This document shows, in pieces, positions 8,254 to 16,129 of a DNA stretch of 64,000 bases. The notes beneath the pieces are model-generated. The model saw nothing but the letters and a program-made list of their open reading frames with translations. It had not been told where the DNA came from and ran no database searches. The DNA lies in contig CACFVG010000001.1 of the NCBI GenBank assembly GCA_902569725.1, positions 29,554 through 93,553 of the forward strand, read 5' to 3'. Numbering within the stretch: the stretch's first letter is position 1; each line of letters starts with the position of its first letter. The DNA is from an uncultured Pelagibacteraceae bacterium. GTDB lineage: Bacteria; Pseudomonadota; Alphaproteobacteria; Pelagibacterales; Pelagibacteraceae. A program made the translations under genes and the position numbers.

Positions 8254-8418
8254 ATGCCAAAATATATATTAATTGGACTTTTAGTAGTAATTGGAACATT
8301 CATGATAATGAATTATTGGCCAAAATTAAAAGATCAAACCAAAAATCGTATTTTAATGCTTATATTTGGTGCATTTTTTATCAGTATTTTTGTATTACTG
8401 ATACTCTTAATGTTTTAG
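8254..8418 (+). CDS. small two-helix membrane protein (54 aa), unknown function
   Basis: An open frame from ATG 8254 to TAG 8416-8418. The product starts MPKYILIGLLVVIG and has hydrophobic helices at about residues 4-20 and 33-54, separated by the basic loop NYWPKLKDQTKNR. The positive loop suggests both ends face outward. No homology is recognised. It has the same orientation and design as the protein ending 66 bp upstream and lies about 100 bp before the structured RNA. Function unknown. Confidence 0.55.
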   Translation: MPKYILIGLLVVIGTFMIMNYWPKLKDQTKNRILMLIFGAFFISIFVLLILLMF

Positions 8419-8490
8419 TTTAACTTTTCCCCACTATTCACAGTTGTGAAAAAATCAGTAAATTCAACAATAAAGTGATACATACAACCT

Positions 8491-8519
8491 TTGACATCTG
8501 ATAATGTTAAAAATGAATT
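8491..8519 (+). promoter_or_regulatory. possible promoter of the structured RNA
   Basis: A perfect -35 hexamer TTGACA (8491-8496) is followed after 17 bp by TGAATT (8514-8519), which matches the -10 consensus at only three positions. TTGACA is rare in this AT-rich background and is well placed for a transcript beginning near 8520-8525. The -10 is weak, so this is a tentative call. Confidence 0.35.
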
Positions 8520-8699
8520 AAGAGGCAACTCTTAACTGGCCGATTGGGGAAAAGCCGAGAGGTTCAAGCCCAGGGGGCAGAAAGTTCTGCAAAGCAGCGC
8601 TAAACATGCAGGGCAATGGACACGGCGGTAGCGCATAAAACGACGTGTCAAAACTACTGTTCTTTGCACCGTAAAAAGTGCAAGGAAACAGGGTTTTTT
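8518..8699 (+). ncRNA. structured non-coding RNA, class not recognised
   Basis: About 180 bp of markedly higher GC than its surroundings, with no reading frame. Structure seen: hairpin 8518-8535 (TTAAGAG, GCAA loop, CTCTTAA); a GAGA-capped hairpin within 8552-8564; CTGC/GCAG hairpin 8587-8596; a pseudoknot in which GCGCTA (8597-8602) pairs with TAGCGC (8629-8634) while GACACG (8619-8624) pairs with CGTGTC (8644-8649); and an intrinsic terminator at the end. The conserved cores of RNase P RNA, SRP RNA and a tmRNA tag frame are not found. It may be a free small RNA or a leader regulating the alkyltransferase gene 7 bp downstream. Confidence 0.7.
8657..8699 (+). terminator. intrinsic terminator of the structured RNA
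   Basis: Stem 8657-8669 pairs with 8678-8691 (about 13 bp: an inner CTTTGCAC/GTGCAAGG helix including one G-T pair, then CTGTT/AAACAG with one bulged A). The loop is CGTAAAAA. GG and six T residues (8694-8699) follow. This is the clearest rho-independent terminator in the window and marks the 3' end of the RNA. Confidence 0.8.
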
Positions 8700-8706
8700 C
8701 TAATAA

Positions 8707-8982
8707 ATGGTCCTAAAAGGCACAAAATTTCAAATAAAAGTCTGGAAGTATCTTATGAAAATACCAAAAGGTAAGGTAAAAACCTACAAAGAGGTTGCTA
8801 TAGGGATAAAAATGCCTAAATCTGTGCGTGCTGTAGCTAATGCATGTGGGAAGAATCCTTATGCACCTAAAGTTCCTTGTCATAGGGTTATAAGATCCGA
8901 TGGTACTCTGGGTGGTTTTTCAGCCCCAGGGGGTATAAAAGTTAAGAAAAAACTACTAAAAAAGGAAGGTTTTTTACTCTAG
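8707..8982 (+). CDS. ogt: O6-alkylguanine-DNA alkyltransferase (methylated-DNA--protein-cysteine methyltransferase)
   Basis: A 91-residue single-domain protein equal to the C-terminal catalytic domain of Ogt/MGMT. It transfers alkyl groups from O6-alkylguanine in DNA to its own cysteine. Seen: the active-site motif VPCHRVIRSDG with the acceptor cysteine, the Arg-finger helix SVRAVANACGKNP, and the C-terminal GGFSAPGG. The usual N-terminal domain is missing, as in small Ogt and alkyltransferase-like proteins, but the cysteine is present, so it should be a true transferase. Its ATG is 7 bp after the T-run of the structured RNA terminator and has no nearby Shine-Dalgarno sequence, so expression may depend on read-through. 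Confidence 0.9.
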   Translation: MVLKGTKFQIKVWKYLMKIPKGKVKTYKEVAIGIKMPKSVRAVANACGKNPYAPKVPCHRVIRSDGTLGGFSAPGGIKVKKKLLKKEGFLL

Positions 8983-9156
8983 AATCCTTAATTACCAACG
9001 TTTTTTAAATATATTAAGGTATTATTCTTATAAATTTATATTTCTCCCTTCAGTTGTACTGTATATGAGTATATCGCAAAATTAACCCCTTCTATGCTCG
9101 ATTAAACACTATATTCGATATATGCATTACTCTGGAATCTAAGCATACCAATGTTT
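8979..9156 (+). repeat. pair of imperfect 25-bp direct repeats
   Basis: Copies at 8979-9003 and 9132-9156 share CT(A/G)GAATC, a divergent 6-bp spacer and TACCAA(C/T)GTTT, with identical spacing and 17 of 19 block positions the same. The first copy overlaps the stop codon of the alkyltransferase gene. Meaning unknown. Confidence 0.45.
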
Positions 9157-9467
9157 ATTTTATCCTTAAAAAGCTTTAATTTTACCTTCATTTATCTTGA
9201 TAATTTGATTAATCTAATCCATCTAAGTTTTTGTGATTTGTCTTAATTAATTTGAGATTGCCTAAAAACCTTGATTTATAAGCATTTCTTAATCTTTAAT
9301 TATATTTATAATCTTTTTTATATTTATTTATCATAATAATATTCTAATAACTTATTTATTATATTTTACTTTAGGTTTATTAAAATATTTAATAATTTCA
9401 ATTATTTAAAATAATAACTTAAAGTAAATTATTAATATATTAGTACTAATTGTTTACTTTTGAAAAA
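8983..9467. other. 485-bp intergenic stretch without genes
   Basis: This is the longest gene-free stretch of the window. It is extremely AT-rich, has stops in all frames, and shows no tRNA, no strong hairpin and no terminator that I can support. Apart from one copy of the 25-bp repeat pair I see nothing in it. It lies between the 3' ends of ogt (plus) and the EamA transporter gene (minus), so no promoter is required here. Confidence 0.6.
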
Positions 9468-10310
9468 CTAATTATTTCTAAGTTCTCTTCTAAATATATA
9501 AATACCAGAAGATATAATTATAAATAGACCTAAAAAAGTCCATAAATCTGGGAAGTCATTAAAGATATAATAGCCTAATATTATGTTTGTAATGATCTCA
9601 AAATACCCAAAAGGAGCTAATTTAGAGGCATCTGCATATCTTAATGAATAAATTAATAGAATATGTCCTAAACAGGCAAAAATACCCATTATTGCAAGCC
9701 ATAACCACTGTATATTTGTAGGATTAACCCAAACTATTGGTACAAAGAATGTTGCTACAGTAGCCCCTACTATACCGGTTAACAAAAGCGTTAATAATGG
9801 ATTATCTGTTGAGTGAAGTTTTCTAGTGATTATTAAATAAAAACCATAAAGGAAACCTGTGCCTAAAGCAGCTACTGTTGCTAAATTAAATTCTATAAAT
9901 CCAGGTCTTATAACTATTAAAGTTCCTAAAAAACCAACTATTACTGCGGTCCATCTTTTTATTCCAACTTTTTCTCCTAATAAGATTGGAGATAATGCTG
10001 TAGTTACTAAAGGAGCAACAAAAGCAAGTGTTAAAGCTTTGGCCATAGATATTATTGAAATCGAGTAAAAGAAACAAATATTAGCTGAAAAAAGAGTTAA
10101 TCCTCTTAAAATTTGCAATTTAGGATTTTCAGAAAATGTTAAATTTTTTCTAAAAAAAATAAACATAAAAGGAAGCGTCCAAAAAACAGTAAAAAAATAT
10201 CTAGCCCAAGTAATTTGGAAAAAAGATAATTCAGCAGACAAATATTTTGCAATTGTATCCATAAAAGGCAAAATTGCCCATGCTGACAAATTGAGAACAA
10301 TAGCTTTCAT
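9468..10310 (-). CDS. EamA/DMT-family transporter
   Basis: A 280-residue inner-membrane protein with about ten hydrophobic helices in two EamA repeats (about residues 5-130 and 140-275), the drug/metabolite transporter superfamily fold. Seen: ITWARYFFTVFWTLPFM early and LAPFGYFEIITNIILGYYIFND in the second repeat, both typical of the family. The substrate cannot be predicted; relatives export amino acids or other metabolites. It overlaps the upstream AEC transporter gene by 1 bp and ends the hom transcription unit. Confidence 0.85.
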   Translation of the reverse strand: MKAIVLNLSAWAILPFMDTIAKYLSAELSFFQITWARYFFTVFWTLPFMFIFFRKNLTFSENPKLQILRGLTLFSANICFFYSISIISMAKALTLAFVAPLVTTALSPILLGEKVGIKRWTAVIVGFLGTLIVIRPGFIEFNLATVAALGTGFLYGFYLIITRKLHSTDNPLLTLLLTGIVGATVATFFVPIVWVNPTNIQWLWLAIMGIFACLGHILLIYSLRYADASKLAPFGYFEIITNIILGYYIFNDFPDLWTFLGLFIIISSGIYIFRRELRNN

Positions 10311-11209
10311 TAAGAAAAATATTTTAAAGCTATAAAGACTATAATTGGTATGGTTATTAATGACATTAAAGTTGAGACAACAATCATACTTGATATATTA
10401 TCAACAATTTTTTTGGGTGAATACATCGAAGCTATTAGATAAGTCAATATAGCACTTGGCATTGAAGATTGAATTAACAGAACACCAGCTGCATAACCAG
10501 ATAGATTAAATATTTTGATTATAATAAAGCCTATAATTGGACCAATTATTACTCTACCAACTGACGAGATTAACGAACTTTTAAAAGAAAATACTTTCAT
10601 TTGAGTTAATGAAACACCTAAGGACATTAATATTAATACAATCATTGCATAACCTAATAGCATTACTGTATTTAAAACTACTTTTGGCATTTCAAGATCA
10701 AAATATAAAAAAGCTACTGCTATAATTACAGCATATGTAGATGGACTTTTTAAAATAATTTTAATATCAAATTTTTTACTAGCTAAAAAAATATTGGCAG
10801 TAAAATGTAAAAGAACAACCAAGGATGATATTGCTGCAGCGACGCCCATTCCTAAAGATCCATAAGCAAATAAACATATTGGAATTCCCATATTGCCAGT
10901 ATTTGGAAGAAAAAAAGGAGGTAATTCTCTAGAAATATCCTTTTTCATAAAAAATAAAAATATAACACCAGTAATTGCAAAGCAAATAAGTGCTATCACA
11001 GAATATATAAAGTATTCTGAAAATACACTGTAGGTAACTCCAGATGATGTAATAGCAAAAATAAATAGAGCTGGTGCACCAAAATTAGCAGAATAATTTG
11101 TTATAAAAGTAGTATCTATATCTGATTTTTTATTACCTAGAAAATAACCTATACCAACAATAAAAAACACAGGAAATAAAACTTCAAATAACTTAATATA
11201 TATATCCAT
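10310..11209 (-). CDS. AEC-family transporter
   Basis: A 299-residue protein of the auxin efflux carrier/malonate transporter (AEC) family, with about ten transmembrane helices in two halves. Seen: the characteristic FLPNTGNMGIPI stretch near residue 100 (the crossover motif of the family) and QSSMPSAILTYLIAS near the second crossover. The substrate is probably an organic acid or other anion, but this is not determinable. It follows hom with no gap and overlaps the EamA gene by 1 bp. The shared operon with homoserine dehydrogenase may be accidental. Confidence 0.82.
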   Translation of the reverse strand: MDIYIKLFEVLFPVFFIVGIGYFLGNKKSDIDTTFITNYSANFGAPALFIFAITSSGVTYSVFSEYFIYSVIALICFAITGVIFLFFMKKDISRELPPFFLPNTGNMGIPICLFAYGSLGMGVAAAISSLVVLLHFTANIFLASKKFDIKIILKSPSTYAVIIAVAFLYFDLEMPKVVLNTVMLLGYAMIVLILMSLGVSLTQMKVFSFKSSLISSVGRVIIGPIIGFIIIKIFNLSGYAAGVLLIQSSMPSAILTYLIASMYSPKKIVDNISSMIVVSTLMSLITIPIIVFIALKYFS

Positions 11210-12496
11210 TTAGAATAGTCTTATTCTTGTGGGTATTTTTAATATATTTTTATTTGTATTAAATAATTTAAGACACTTGTTAGCATCAAGTTCATTAGTT
11301 TTGTGAGTAATAATAATTATAGAAGCCTTCTTGTTTTTATGATCAGGAATTTGAATAAGTCTTTCAACGGAAATTTTTCTTTTAGCTAAAGATTGAGTAA
11401 TTTGAGAAAGAACACCAGGCTTATCATTTACTTCAAATCTGAGATAAAGAGAATTTGTATATTTATTTAAATCGTAAGAAGAAATAAATTTACGCTTGTT
11501 ATTTGATACACCAAATGGGAACTTAATATTGCCTCTTAGAATAGAAAGAAGGTCTGACATTAAGGCTGAAGAAGTGGCTCCAGGACCCGCTCCCTCACCT
11601 TGCAAAACAGTTTCTCCAACAGGATTTCCATGTAAAATAACAGCATTCATTACACCTGAGACATTTGCTATATAAGAATCTTTTTTTACAAGACATGGAT
11701 GAACTCTTTCAAAAAGTTTATTATTAATTAACTCTGTAATACCCAATAATTTAATCCTAAAATTTAATTGTTCTGCAATTTCAATATCTTTAAATTCAAT
11801 ATTCTCTATTCCTTCCATTAAGCATTTTTGTTTAGATATATTTTTATTAAAAGATAAAGATGATAAAATTCTAATCTTTGCAAAAGCATCATACCCATTT
11901 AAATCAAGTTTGGGGTTACCTGGTTCAGCGTACCCAAGTTTTTGAGCTTTTTTCAATACATTTGAAAACGAGTCTTTTGAATTTTCCATTTCTGATAGAA
12001 TATAATTGCAAGTTCCATTTAATATTCCATAAACTTTATTAATTTTATTTGTTGCTAAACTTTCTTTAATAGTTCTAAGAATTGGTATACCCCCAGCAAC
12101 TGATGCTTCAAATTCTAAATTAACTTTATTTTTTTCTGCTAATTTAGACAAATAATCGCCATGCTTTGAAATCAAAGCTTTGTTAGGTGTTATCACATGA
12201 ATTTTATTTTTTAATGCTGTTTCAACAATTTTTTTTGAAATTCCATCAGATAAACCTATACATTCAAATAAAATATCGACTTTTTTTAATTTAAATATAG
12301 ATAAAGGGTTTCTGTAAAAAATTTTCTTATTTATTCTAAATTTTCTTTTTTTATTAATATGCTTGGCTGAAATTGCCACAACATTAATTTTTTTTCCTGT
12401 TTTAAGTTCAATATCTTTTTTTTTTTTATTTAACTCATTTAATAGATAGTTGCCTATCTGACCTAAACCAATTAGTGCTATATTAATTCTATTCAT
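11210..12496 (-). CDS. hom: homoserine dehydrogenase
   Basis: A cytosolic NAD(P)H enzyme that reduces aspartate semialdehyde to homoserine, the branch point to threonine and methionine. The 428-residue protein has the usual three parts: an N-terminal Rossmann fold beginning IALIGLGQIGNYLL, the catalytic domain with FEASVAGGIPILRTIKE and GILNGTCNYILSEM (about residues 129-173), and a C-terminal ACT domain (about 350-428, RFEVNDKPGVLSQI) for feedback control by an amino acid. Homoserine made here could feed the metY-like enzymes encoded at 14.8-18.3 kb once acylated. It lies 3 bp after a small lipoprotein gene. Confidence 0.95.
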   Translation of the reverse strand: MNRINIALIGLGQIGNYLLNELNKKKKDIELKTGKKINVVAISAKHINKKRKFRINKKIFYRNPLSIFKLKKVDILFECIGLSDGISKKIVETALKNKIHVITPNKALISKHGDYLSKLAEKNKVNLEFEASVAGGIPILRTIKESLATNKINKVYGILNGTCNYILSEMENSKDSFSNVLKKAQKLGYAEPGNPKLDLNGYDAFAKIRILSSLSFNKNISKQKCLMEGIENIEFKDIEIAEQLNFRIKLLGITELINNKLFERVHPCLVKKDSYIANVSGVMNAVILHGNPVGETVLQGEGAGPGATSSALMSDLLSILRGNIKFPFGVSNNKRKFISSYDLNKYTNSLYLRFEVNDKPGVLSQITQSLAKRKISVERLIQIPDHKNKKASIIIITHKTNELDANKCLKLFNTNKNILKIPTRIRLF

Positions 12497-12499
12497 ATA

Positions 12500-12703
12500 T
12501 TAATTTATATCTGGAAACTTACTATTTTTACCATATTCAACTAATAAAGATTTGTATTCTTCGTATGATAAATCATTATTTACATTGCTAAATTTTTGAT
12601 GTGCTAATTTAGCATTTTCAATATTTAAATTTTTACCTGAATCACTTGATGAGCAAGATGACAATAAAAAAAATGATAAGATCATAAAAATTATTTTTTT
12701 CAT
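12500..12703 (-). CDS. small lipoprotein (67 aa), unknown function
   Basis: The product begins MKKIIFMILSFFLLSSCSSSD: a short basic start, a hydrophobic core and the lipobox LLSSC with Cys17, so it should be lipidated and anchored in a membrane. The mature part is about 50 residues, soluble, and contains ENAKLAHQKFSNVNNDLSYEEYKSLLVEYGKNSKFPDIN-like polar sequence with no recognised domain. The start overlaps the argC stop by 4 bp, so it is translationally coupled to argC. Confidence 0.75.
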   Translation of the reverse strand: MKKIIFMILSFFLLSSCSSSDSGKNLNIENAKLAHQKFSNVNNDLSYEEYKSLLVEYGKNSKFPDIN

Positions 12704-13722
12704 ACTAATCCTTTTTTTACATTGAATCCAAAATAATAGTTCAAATTTTGTACAGCTTGCCCGGCTCCTCCTTTTATCAGATTATCTATTGCTGACAAAA
12801 TTATTAATTTATTTTTATATTTAGATTTGCATACTGATATATGACAGTAATTTGTGTTAATTACATCATTTGTGCTAATATGTGAATTAATAGGAAGAAT
12901 CTTAACAAATAAATCTTTTTTATAAAATTTTTTTAAATTAGAATTTATATGTTTTACAGAAATATTTTTATTTAGATCCAAATAAATAGTGCTTAAAATT
13001 CCTCTAAACATTGGACTTAAATGTGGTGTAAAACTAAATTTAATATTTTTTTTTGTATAACTATTTAATTCCTGTTCAATTTCAGAGTTATGTCTATGAG
13101 AACTAACACCGTAAGCACTTAAAGATTCATAAAGATTTTTGTTGGCATATTTTTTATGTACTCCTCTTCCAGCCCCAGAATAACCTGATTTTGAATCAAT
13201 TATAATATTATTAATTTGAATTAGGTTGTTTTTTACCAAAGGAATTAAGGGTAATAGTACTGATGTGGGATAACACCCTGGACATGAAATTATTTTATAA
13301 TTTTTTAACTTTTTTTTTGATAATTCAGGCAATGCATAAATACTTTTCTTAATATTGTTTTTTGAACTATGTTTAATTTTGTACCATTTTAAATATTCTT
13401 TTGCAGACCTAAGTCTAAAATCAGCTGATAAATCAATTAAGATATTTTTTTTTAACAATTTATTAGATATCTTTTGAGCTTGTCCATTAGGTAGAGCAGT
13501 AAAGACTAAATTGGTATCTTCTAATAAATTCTTACTAAACTTAATTATTTTTGGTAATTTTTTTTTTTTAAAAATTTTATCATAATAAGAAATTGATTTA
13601 CCTTTAGATGTGTTGCCACATAAATATTTAATATTTATATTTGGATGTTTTAATAGTAACTTAACTAATTGAATCCCAATATATCCAGTTGATCCAGCGA
13701 TTAAAGCATTTAGCTTAGACAT
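12700..13722 (-). CDS. argC: N-acetyl-gamma-glutamyl-phosphate reductase
   Basis: The arginine biosynthesis enzyme that reduces N-acetylglutamyl 5-phosphate to the semialdehyde with NADPH. 340 residues, the normal length. Seen: the Rossmann start AGSTGYIGIQLVKLL, the FTALPNGQAQ segment, the active-site cysteine in SCPGCYPTS at about residue 149, and the C-terminal NLIKGGAGQAVQNLN. It sits downstream of rpsI, the common alphaproteobacterial order rplM-rpsI-argC. Confidence 0.95.
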   Translation of the reverse strand: MSKLNALIAGSTGYIGIQLVKLLLKHPNINIKYLCGNTSKGKSISYYDKIFKKKKLPKIIKFSKNLLEDTNLVFTALPNGQAQKISNKLLKKNILIDLSADFRLRSAKEYLKWYKIKHSSKNNIKKSIYALPELSKKKLKNYKIISCPGCYPTSVLLPLIPLVKNNLIQINNIIIDSKSGYSGAGRGVHKKYANKNLYESLSAYGVSSHRHNSEIEQELNSYTKKNIKFSFTPHLSPMFRGILSTIYLDLNKNISVKHINSNLKKFYKKDLFVKILPINSHISTNDVINTNYCHISVCKSKYKNKLIILSAIDNLIKGGAGQAVQNLNYYFGFNVKKGLV

Positions 13723-13755
13723 AATTCAGTATAACAGTTGAATATAAAAAAGAAA

Positions 13756-14187
13756 TTATCTTTTAGAAAATTGGAAACTTCTTCTAGCTTTTCTATGACC
13801 ATATTTCTTTCTTTCAACTGATCTAGAATCTCTAGTGGTAAGTTTTTCTTTTTTTAAGGTTGATTTTAATTCTGTGTCAAACATCAATAATGCTTTGGAA
13901 ATACCATGAACCATAGCACCTACTTGGCCGGTTAACCCACCACCTTTCACATTACATTTGACATCGTAATTTGTAGGTTGGCTTATAATTTCAAAAGGTC
14001 TAAGTAATTGCATTTTATGAGTTGCTCTTTTAAAATAATCTTCATAATTTATGCCGTTAACATAAATTTTTCCAGATCCTTTTTTTAACCAAATTTTTGC
14101 AATAGAAGTTTTTCTTCTTCCTGTAGCATATTTACTATCTTTAAAATCTAATTTTATTTTTTCAGGTTTGTTTGGGGATGCTTCCAT
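13756..14187 (-). CDS. rpsI: 30S ribosomal protein S9
   Basis: A 143-residue S9 protein. Seen: ATGRRKTSIAKIWLKKGSGKIYVNG near residue 21, VKGGGLTGQVGAMVHGISKALL in the middle, and the basic C-terminal tail ending RRSFQFSKR that reaches the ribosomal P site. The acidic/basic N-terminal extension of about 18 residues is short. It follows rplM with a 1 bp gap in a standard L13-S9 pair. Confidence 0.97.
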   Translation of the reverse strand: MEASPNKPEKIKLDFKDSKYATGRRKTSIAKIWLKKGSGKIYVNGINYEDYFKRATHKMQLLRPFEIISQPTNYDVKCNVKGGGLTGQVGAMVHGISKALLMFDTELKSTLKKEKLTTRDSRSVERKKYGHRKARRSFQFSKR

Positions 14188-14188
14188 A

Positions 14189-14647
14189 TTAAATTCTAGC
14201 TATATTTTTGCTGTTTAGTTTCGATAAATCAATTAATTTAGGATTTTGAGATGAATGAGGGTGATCTGAACCAGAATAAATTTTTAATTTTGTTAATTGT
14301 TTTCTTCCAAGAACTCCTCCTGGCAACATTCTCTTTACAGCAAGCTTCAAAGCTTCGCCTGGTTTTTTTTCATAAAGTTTTTCAGGTGTTGTTTCTTTTA
14401 TTCCACCAGGATATCCAGTATGTCTATAATACTTTTTATTTTGAAATTTTTTTCCAGTAAATTTAATATGTTCAATATTTTTTACTACTACAAAATCACC
14501 ATGATCCATATGAGGAGTATAAGTATTTTTATTTTTACCTCTTATTATCTTTGATATAATTGTTGCTAATCTGCCTACAACCGCATTTTTAGCATCAATT
14601 TCGTACCAATTGCTTTGTATCTCACTATTTTTAACAAATTTTGTCAT
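14189..14647 (-). CDS. rplM: 50S ribosomal protein L13
   Basis: A 152-residue L13 protein starting MTKFVKNSEIQSNWYEIDA at ATG 14645-14647. A further in-frame ATG 39 bp upstream would add 13 residues that other L13 proteins lack, so the internal start is preferred. Seen: AVVGRLATIISKIIRGKNK, HMDHGDFVVVKN and the GYPGGIKE and RMLPGGVLGRKQL motifs. It begins the minus-strand rplM-rpsI-argC unit, divergent from the metY-like gene at 14795. Confidence 0.96.
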   Translation of the reverse strand: MTKFVKNSEIQSNWYEIDAKNAVVGRLATIISKIIRGKNKNTYTPHMDHGDFVVVKNIEHIKFTGKKFQNKKYYRHTGYPGGIKETTPEKLYEKKPGEALKLAVKRMLPGGVLGRKQLTKLKIYSGSDHPHSSQNPKLIDLSKLNSKNIARI

Positions 14648-14718
14648 GGTTGCGGGATTAATACTTATAAAAGGTAATATTGTCAAATTATATTAATATT
14701 GATAGTAATTATATGGTT

Positions 14719-14775
14719 TAAGTGTGGGGTAAACTAAGTGTGGGTAAACAGAGTAAATTTTACTAAATTTATAAT
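14719..14775 (+). promoter_or_regulatory. promoter with tandem direct-repeat operator before the sulfhydrylase gene
   Basis: Two adjacent copies of TAAGTGTGGG(G)TAAAC lie at 14719-14734 and 14735-14749. A short inverted repeat AGTAAA/TTTACT follows at 14752-14764, then a perfect -10 box TATAAT at 14770-14775. No good -35 is visible 17 bp upstream of it. Tandem repeats ending where a -35 would be are typical of an activator site. The Shine-Dalgarno AGGAGA at 14784-14789 precedes ATG 14795. Confidence 0.45.
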
Positions 14776-14794
14776 AACATAATAGGAGAAATAT

Positions 14795-16129
14795 ATGAGT
14801 GACAAAAATAAAAAAGGGCCTGAAAGTAAAACATATAAATTTGATACTTTAAGTTTGCATGCTGGTTATCAACCTCACAAAAATGCAGGATCAAGACAAG
14901 TGCCAATTTATCAAACTACTTCATATCTTTTCGATGATGTTGATCACGCAGCCGCTCTTTTTAATCTAGAAAGAGGTGGACATATATATAGTAGAATTTC
15001 AAATCCAACTGTTGGTGTTTTAGAAGAAAGAGTTGCATCTCTTGAAGGTGGAACTGCTGCTTTAGCTACGTCATCTGGTATGAGTGCAATATTTTTAACT
15101 GTAATGACTTTGTGTGAAGCTGGAGATCACCTTGTTGTATCATCACAATTATATGGTGGTACTGTAAATTTATTTAGATTAACTTTACCTAAATTTGGTA
15201 TCAAATGTACTTTTGTAAAACCTCGTGACACAGAAGGTTTTAAAAAAGCAATTCAAAAAAACACTAAAGGTATCTTTGGTGAGCTAGTTGGTAATCCTGG
15301 AAATGAACTTATGAATATGCCAGAGGTAGCAAAAATTGCACATGATGCAGGTATTCCGTTAATTGTTGATGCAACATACCAAACTCCTTATCTTTGTAAG
15401 CCATTTGAACATGGCGCAGATATAGTAGTTCATTCTTTAACCAAATGGATGGCTGGACATGGCTCTTCAATGGCTGGTATTTTGGTTGAAGGTGGTAATT
15501 TTGATTGGATGCAAAATGATAAATTTCCGACAATGACAAAACCTTACGAGGGTTATCACGGATTATCTTTTGCTGAAGAATTTGGACCTACAGCTTTTAC
15601 GATGAAAGCAAGAGCCGAGGGTATGAGAGATTTTGGTCCTTGTTTAAGTCCTCAAAATGCTTGGAATGTATTACAAGGTATTGAAACTTTATCTGTAAGA
15701 ATGAAAAAACATTGTTCCAATGCAGAAGAAATGGTTAAGTATTTATTAAATCATGAAAGTGTTGCATGGGTATCACATCCGAGTGTTCCAGATCATCCTG
15801 ATAATGCATTGGCAAAAAAATTATTACCTAATGGTCGTGGTTCGATGATAGCGTTTGGAATTAAAGGTGGAAAAGATGCAGGAGTAGCATTTATAAATAA
15901 TGTTAAACTTGCTTCGCATCTTGCAAATGTTGGTGATACTAGAACTTTGGTTATTCACCCTGCATCAGGAACTCATTCTCAAATGGATGAGGCTACTTTA
16001 AAATTCGCTGGTTTATCTCACGATATGATTAGATTATCTGTTGGTATAGAAGATATAGATGATATTAAAAATGATTTTGAAGTCGGATTCAGAGCAGCAA
16101 GAAAACCAAGACTTGTATCTAATCAATGA
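14795..16129 (+). CDS. PLP-dependent O-acetylhomoserine sulfhydrylase-like enzyme (divergent paralogue)
   Basis: A 444-residue member of the Cys/Met metabolism PLP family, closest by features to O-acetylhomoserine sulfhydrylases (MetY). Seen: YSRISNPT at about residues 65-72, YGGT at 120-123, PLP lysine K217 in SLTKWMAGHG, and HPASGTHSQM near the C-terminus. Near the cofactor it departs from the norm: VDATYQTP (D192-A193-T194) instead of D-N-T, and GELVGNPGN where E-T/S-x-x-NP is usual. It may therefore use a different thiol or substrate from its neighbour at 17007. A good Shine-Dalgarno sequence is present. Its stop overlaps the hydrolase start by 4 bp. Confidence 0.85.
   Translation: MSDKNKKGPESKTYKFDTLSLHAGYQPHKNAGSRQVPIYQTTSYLFDDVDHAAALFNLERGGHIYSRISNPTVGVLEERVASLEGGTAALATSSGMSAIFLTVMTLCEAGDHLVVSSQLYGGTVNLFRLTLPKFGIKCTFVKPRDTEGFKKAIQKNTKGIFGELVGNPGNELMNMPEVAKIAHDAGIPLIVDATYQTPYLCKPFEHGADIVVHSLTKWMAGHGSSMAGILVEGGNFDWMQNDKFPTMTKPYEGYHGLSFAEEFGPTAFTMKARAEGMRDFGPCLSPQNAWNVLQGIETLSVRMKKHCSNAEEMVKYLLNHESVAWVSHPSVPDHPDNALAKKLLPNGRGSMIAFGIKGGKDAGVAFINNVKLASHLANVGDTRTLVIHPASGTHSQMDEATLKFAGLSHDMIRLSVGIEDIDDIKNDFEVGFRAARKPRLVSNQ

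Noticed and set aside
8518-8699. Identification of the structured RNA as tmRNA, RNase P RNA, SRP RNA, 6S RNA or a SAM/glycine riboswitch
   Set aside because: No TTCGAC-type tRNA-like core with an Ala-ending tag frame, no GAGGAAAGTCC core, no GGAAGGAAGCAGCC-like loop, no end-to-end long hairpin and no consistent match to riboswitch cores, although parts (CTGGCC, CATGC before a pseudoknot) recall some of them.
7932-9467. Right-hand attachment repeat matching the tRNA-Glu or tRNA-Pro 3' end
   Set aside because: No copy of the T-arm to CCA end of either tRNA was found in this stretch; the phrase GGTTCAAGCCC near 8561 matches only the generic T-arm pattern.
14648-14686. Upstream start for rplM
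   Set aside because: The extra 13 residues lack counterparts in L13 proteins; MTKFVKN fits the family N-terminus.
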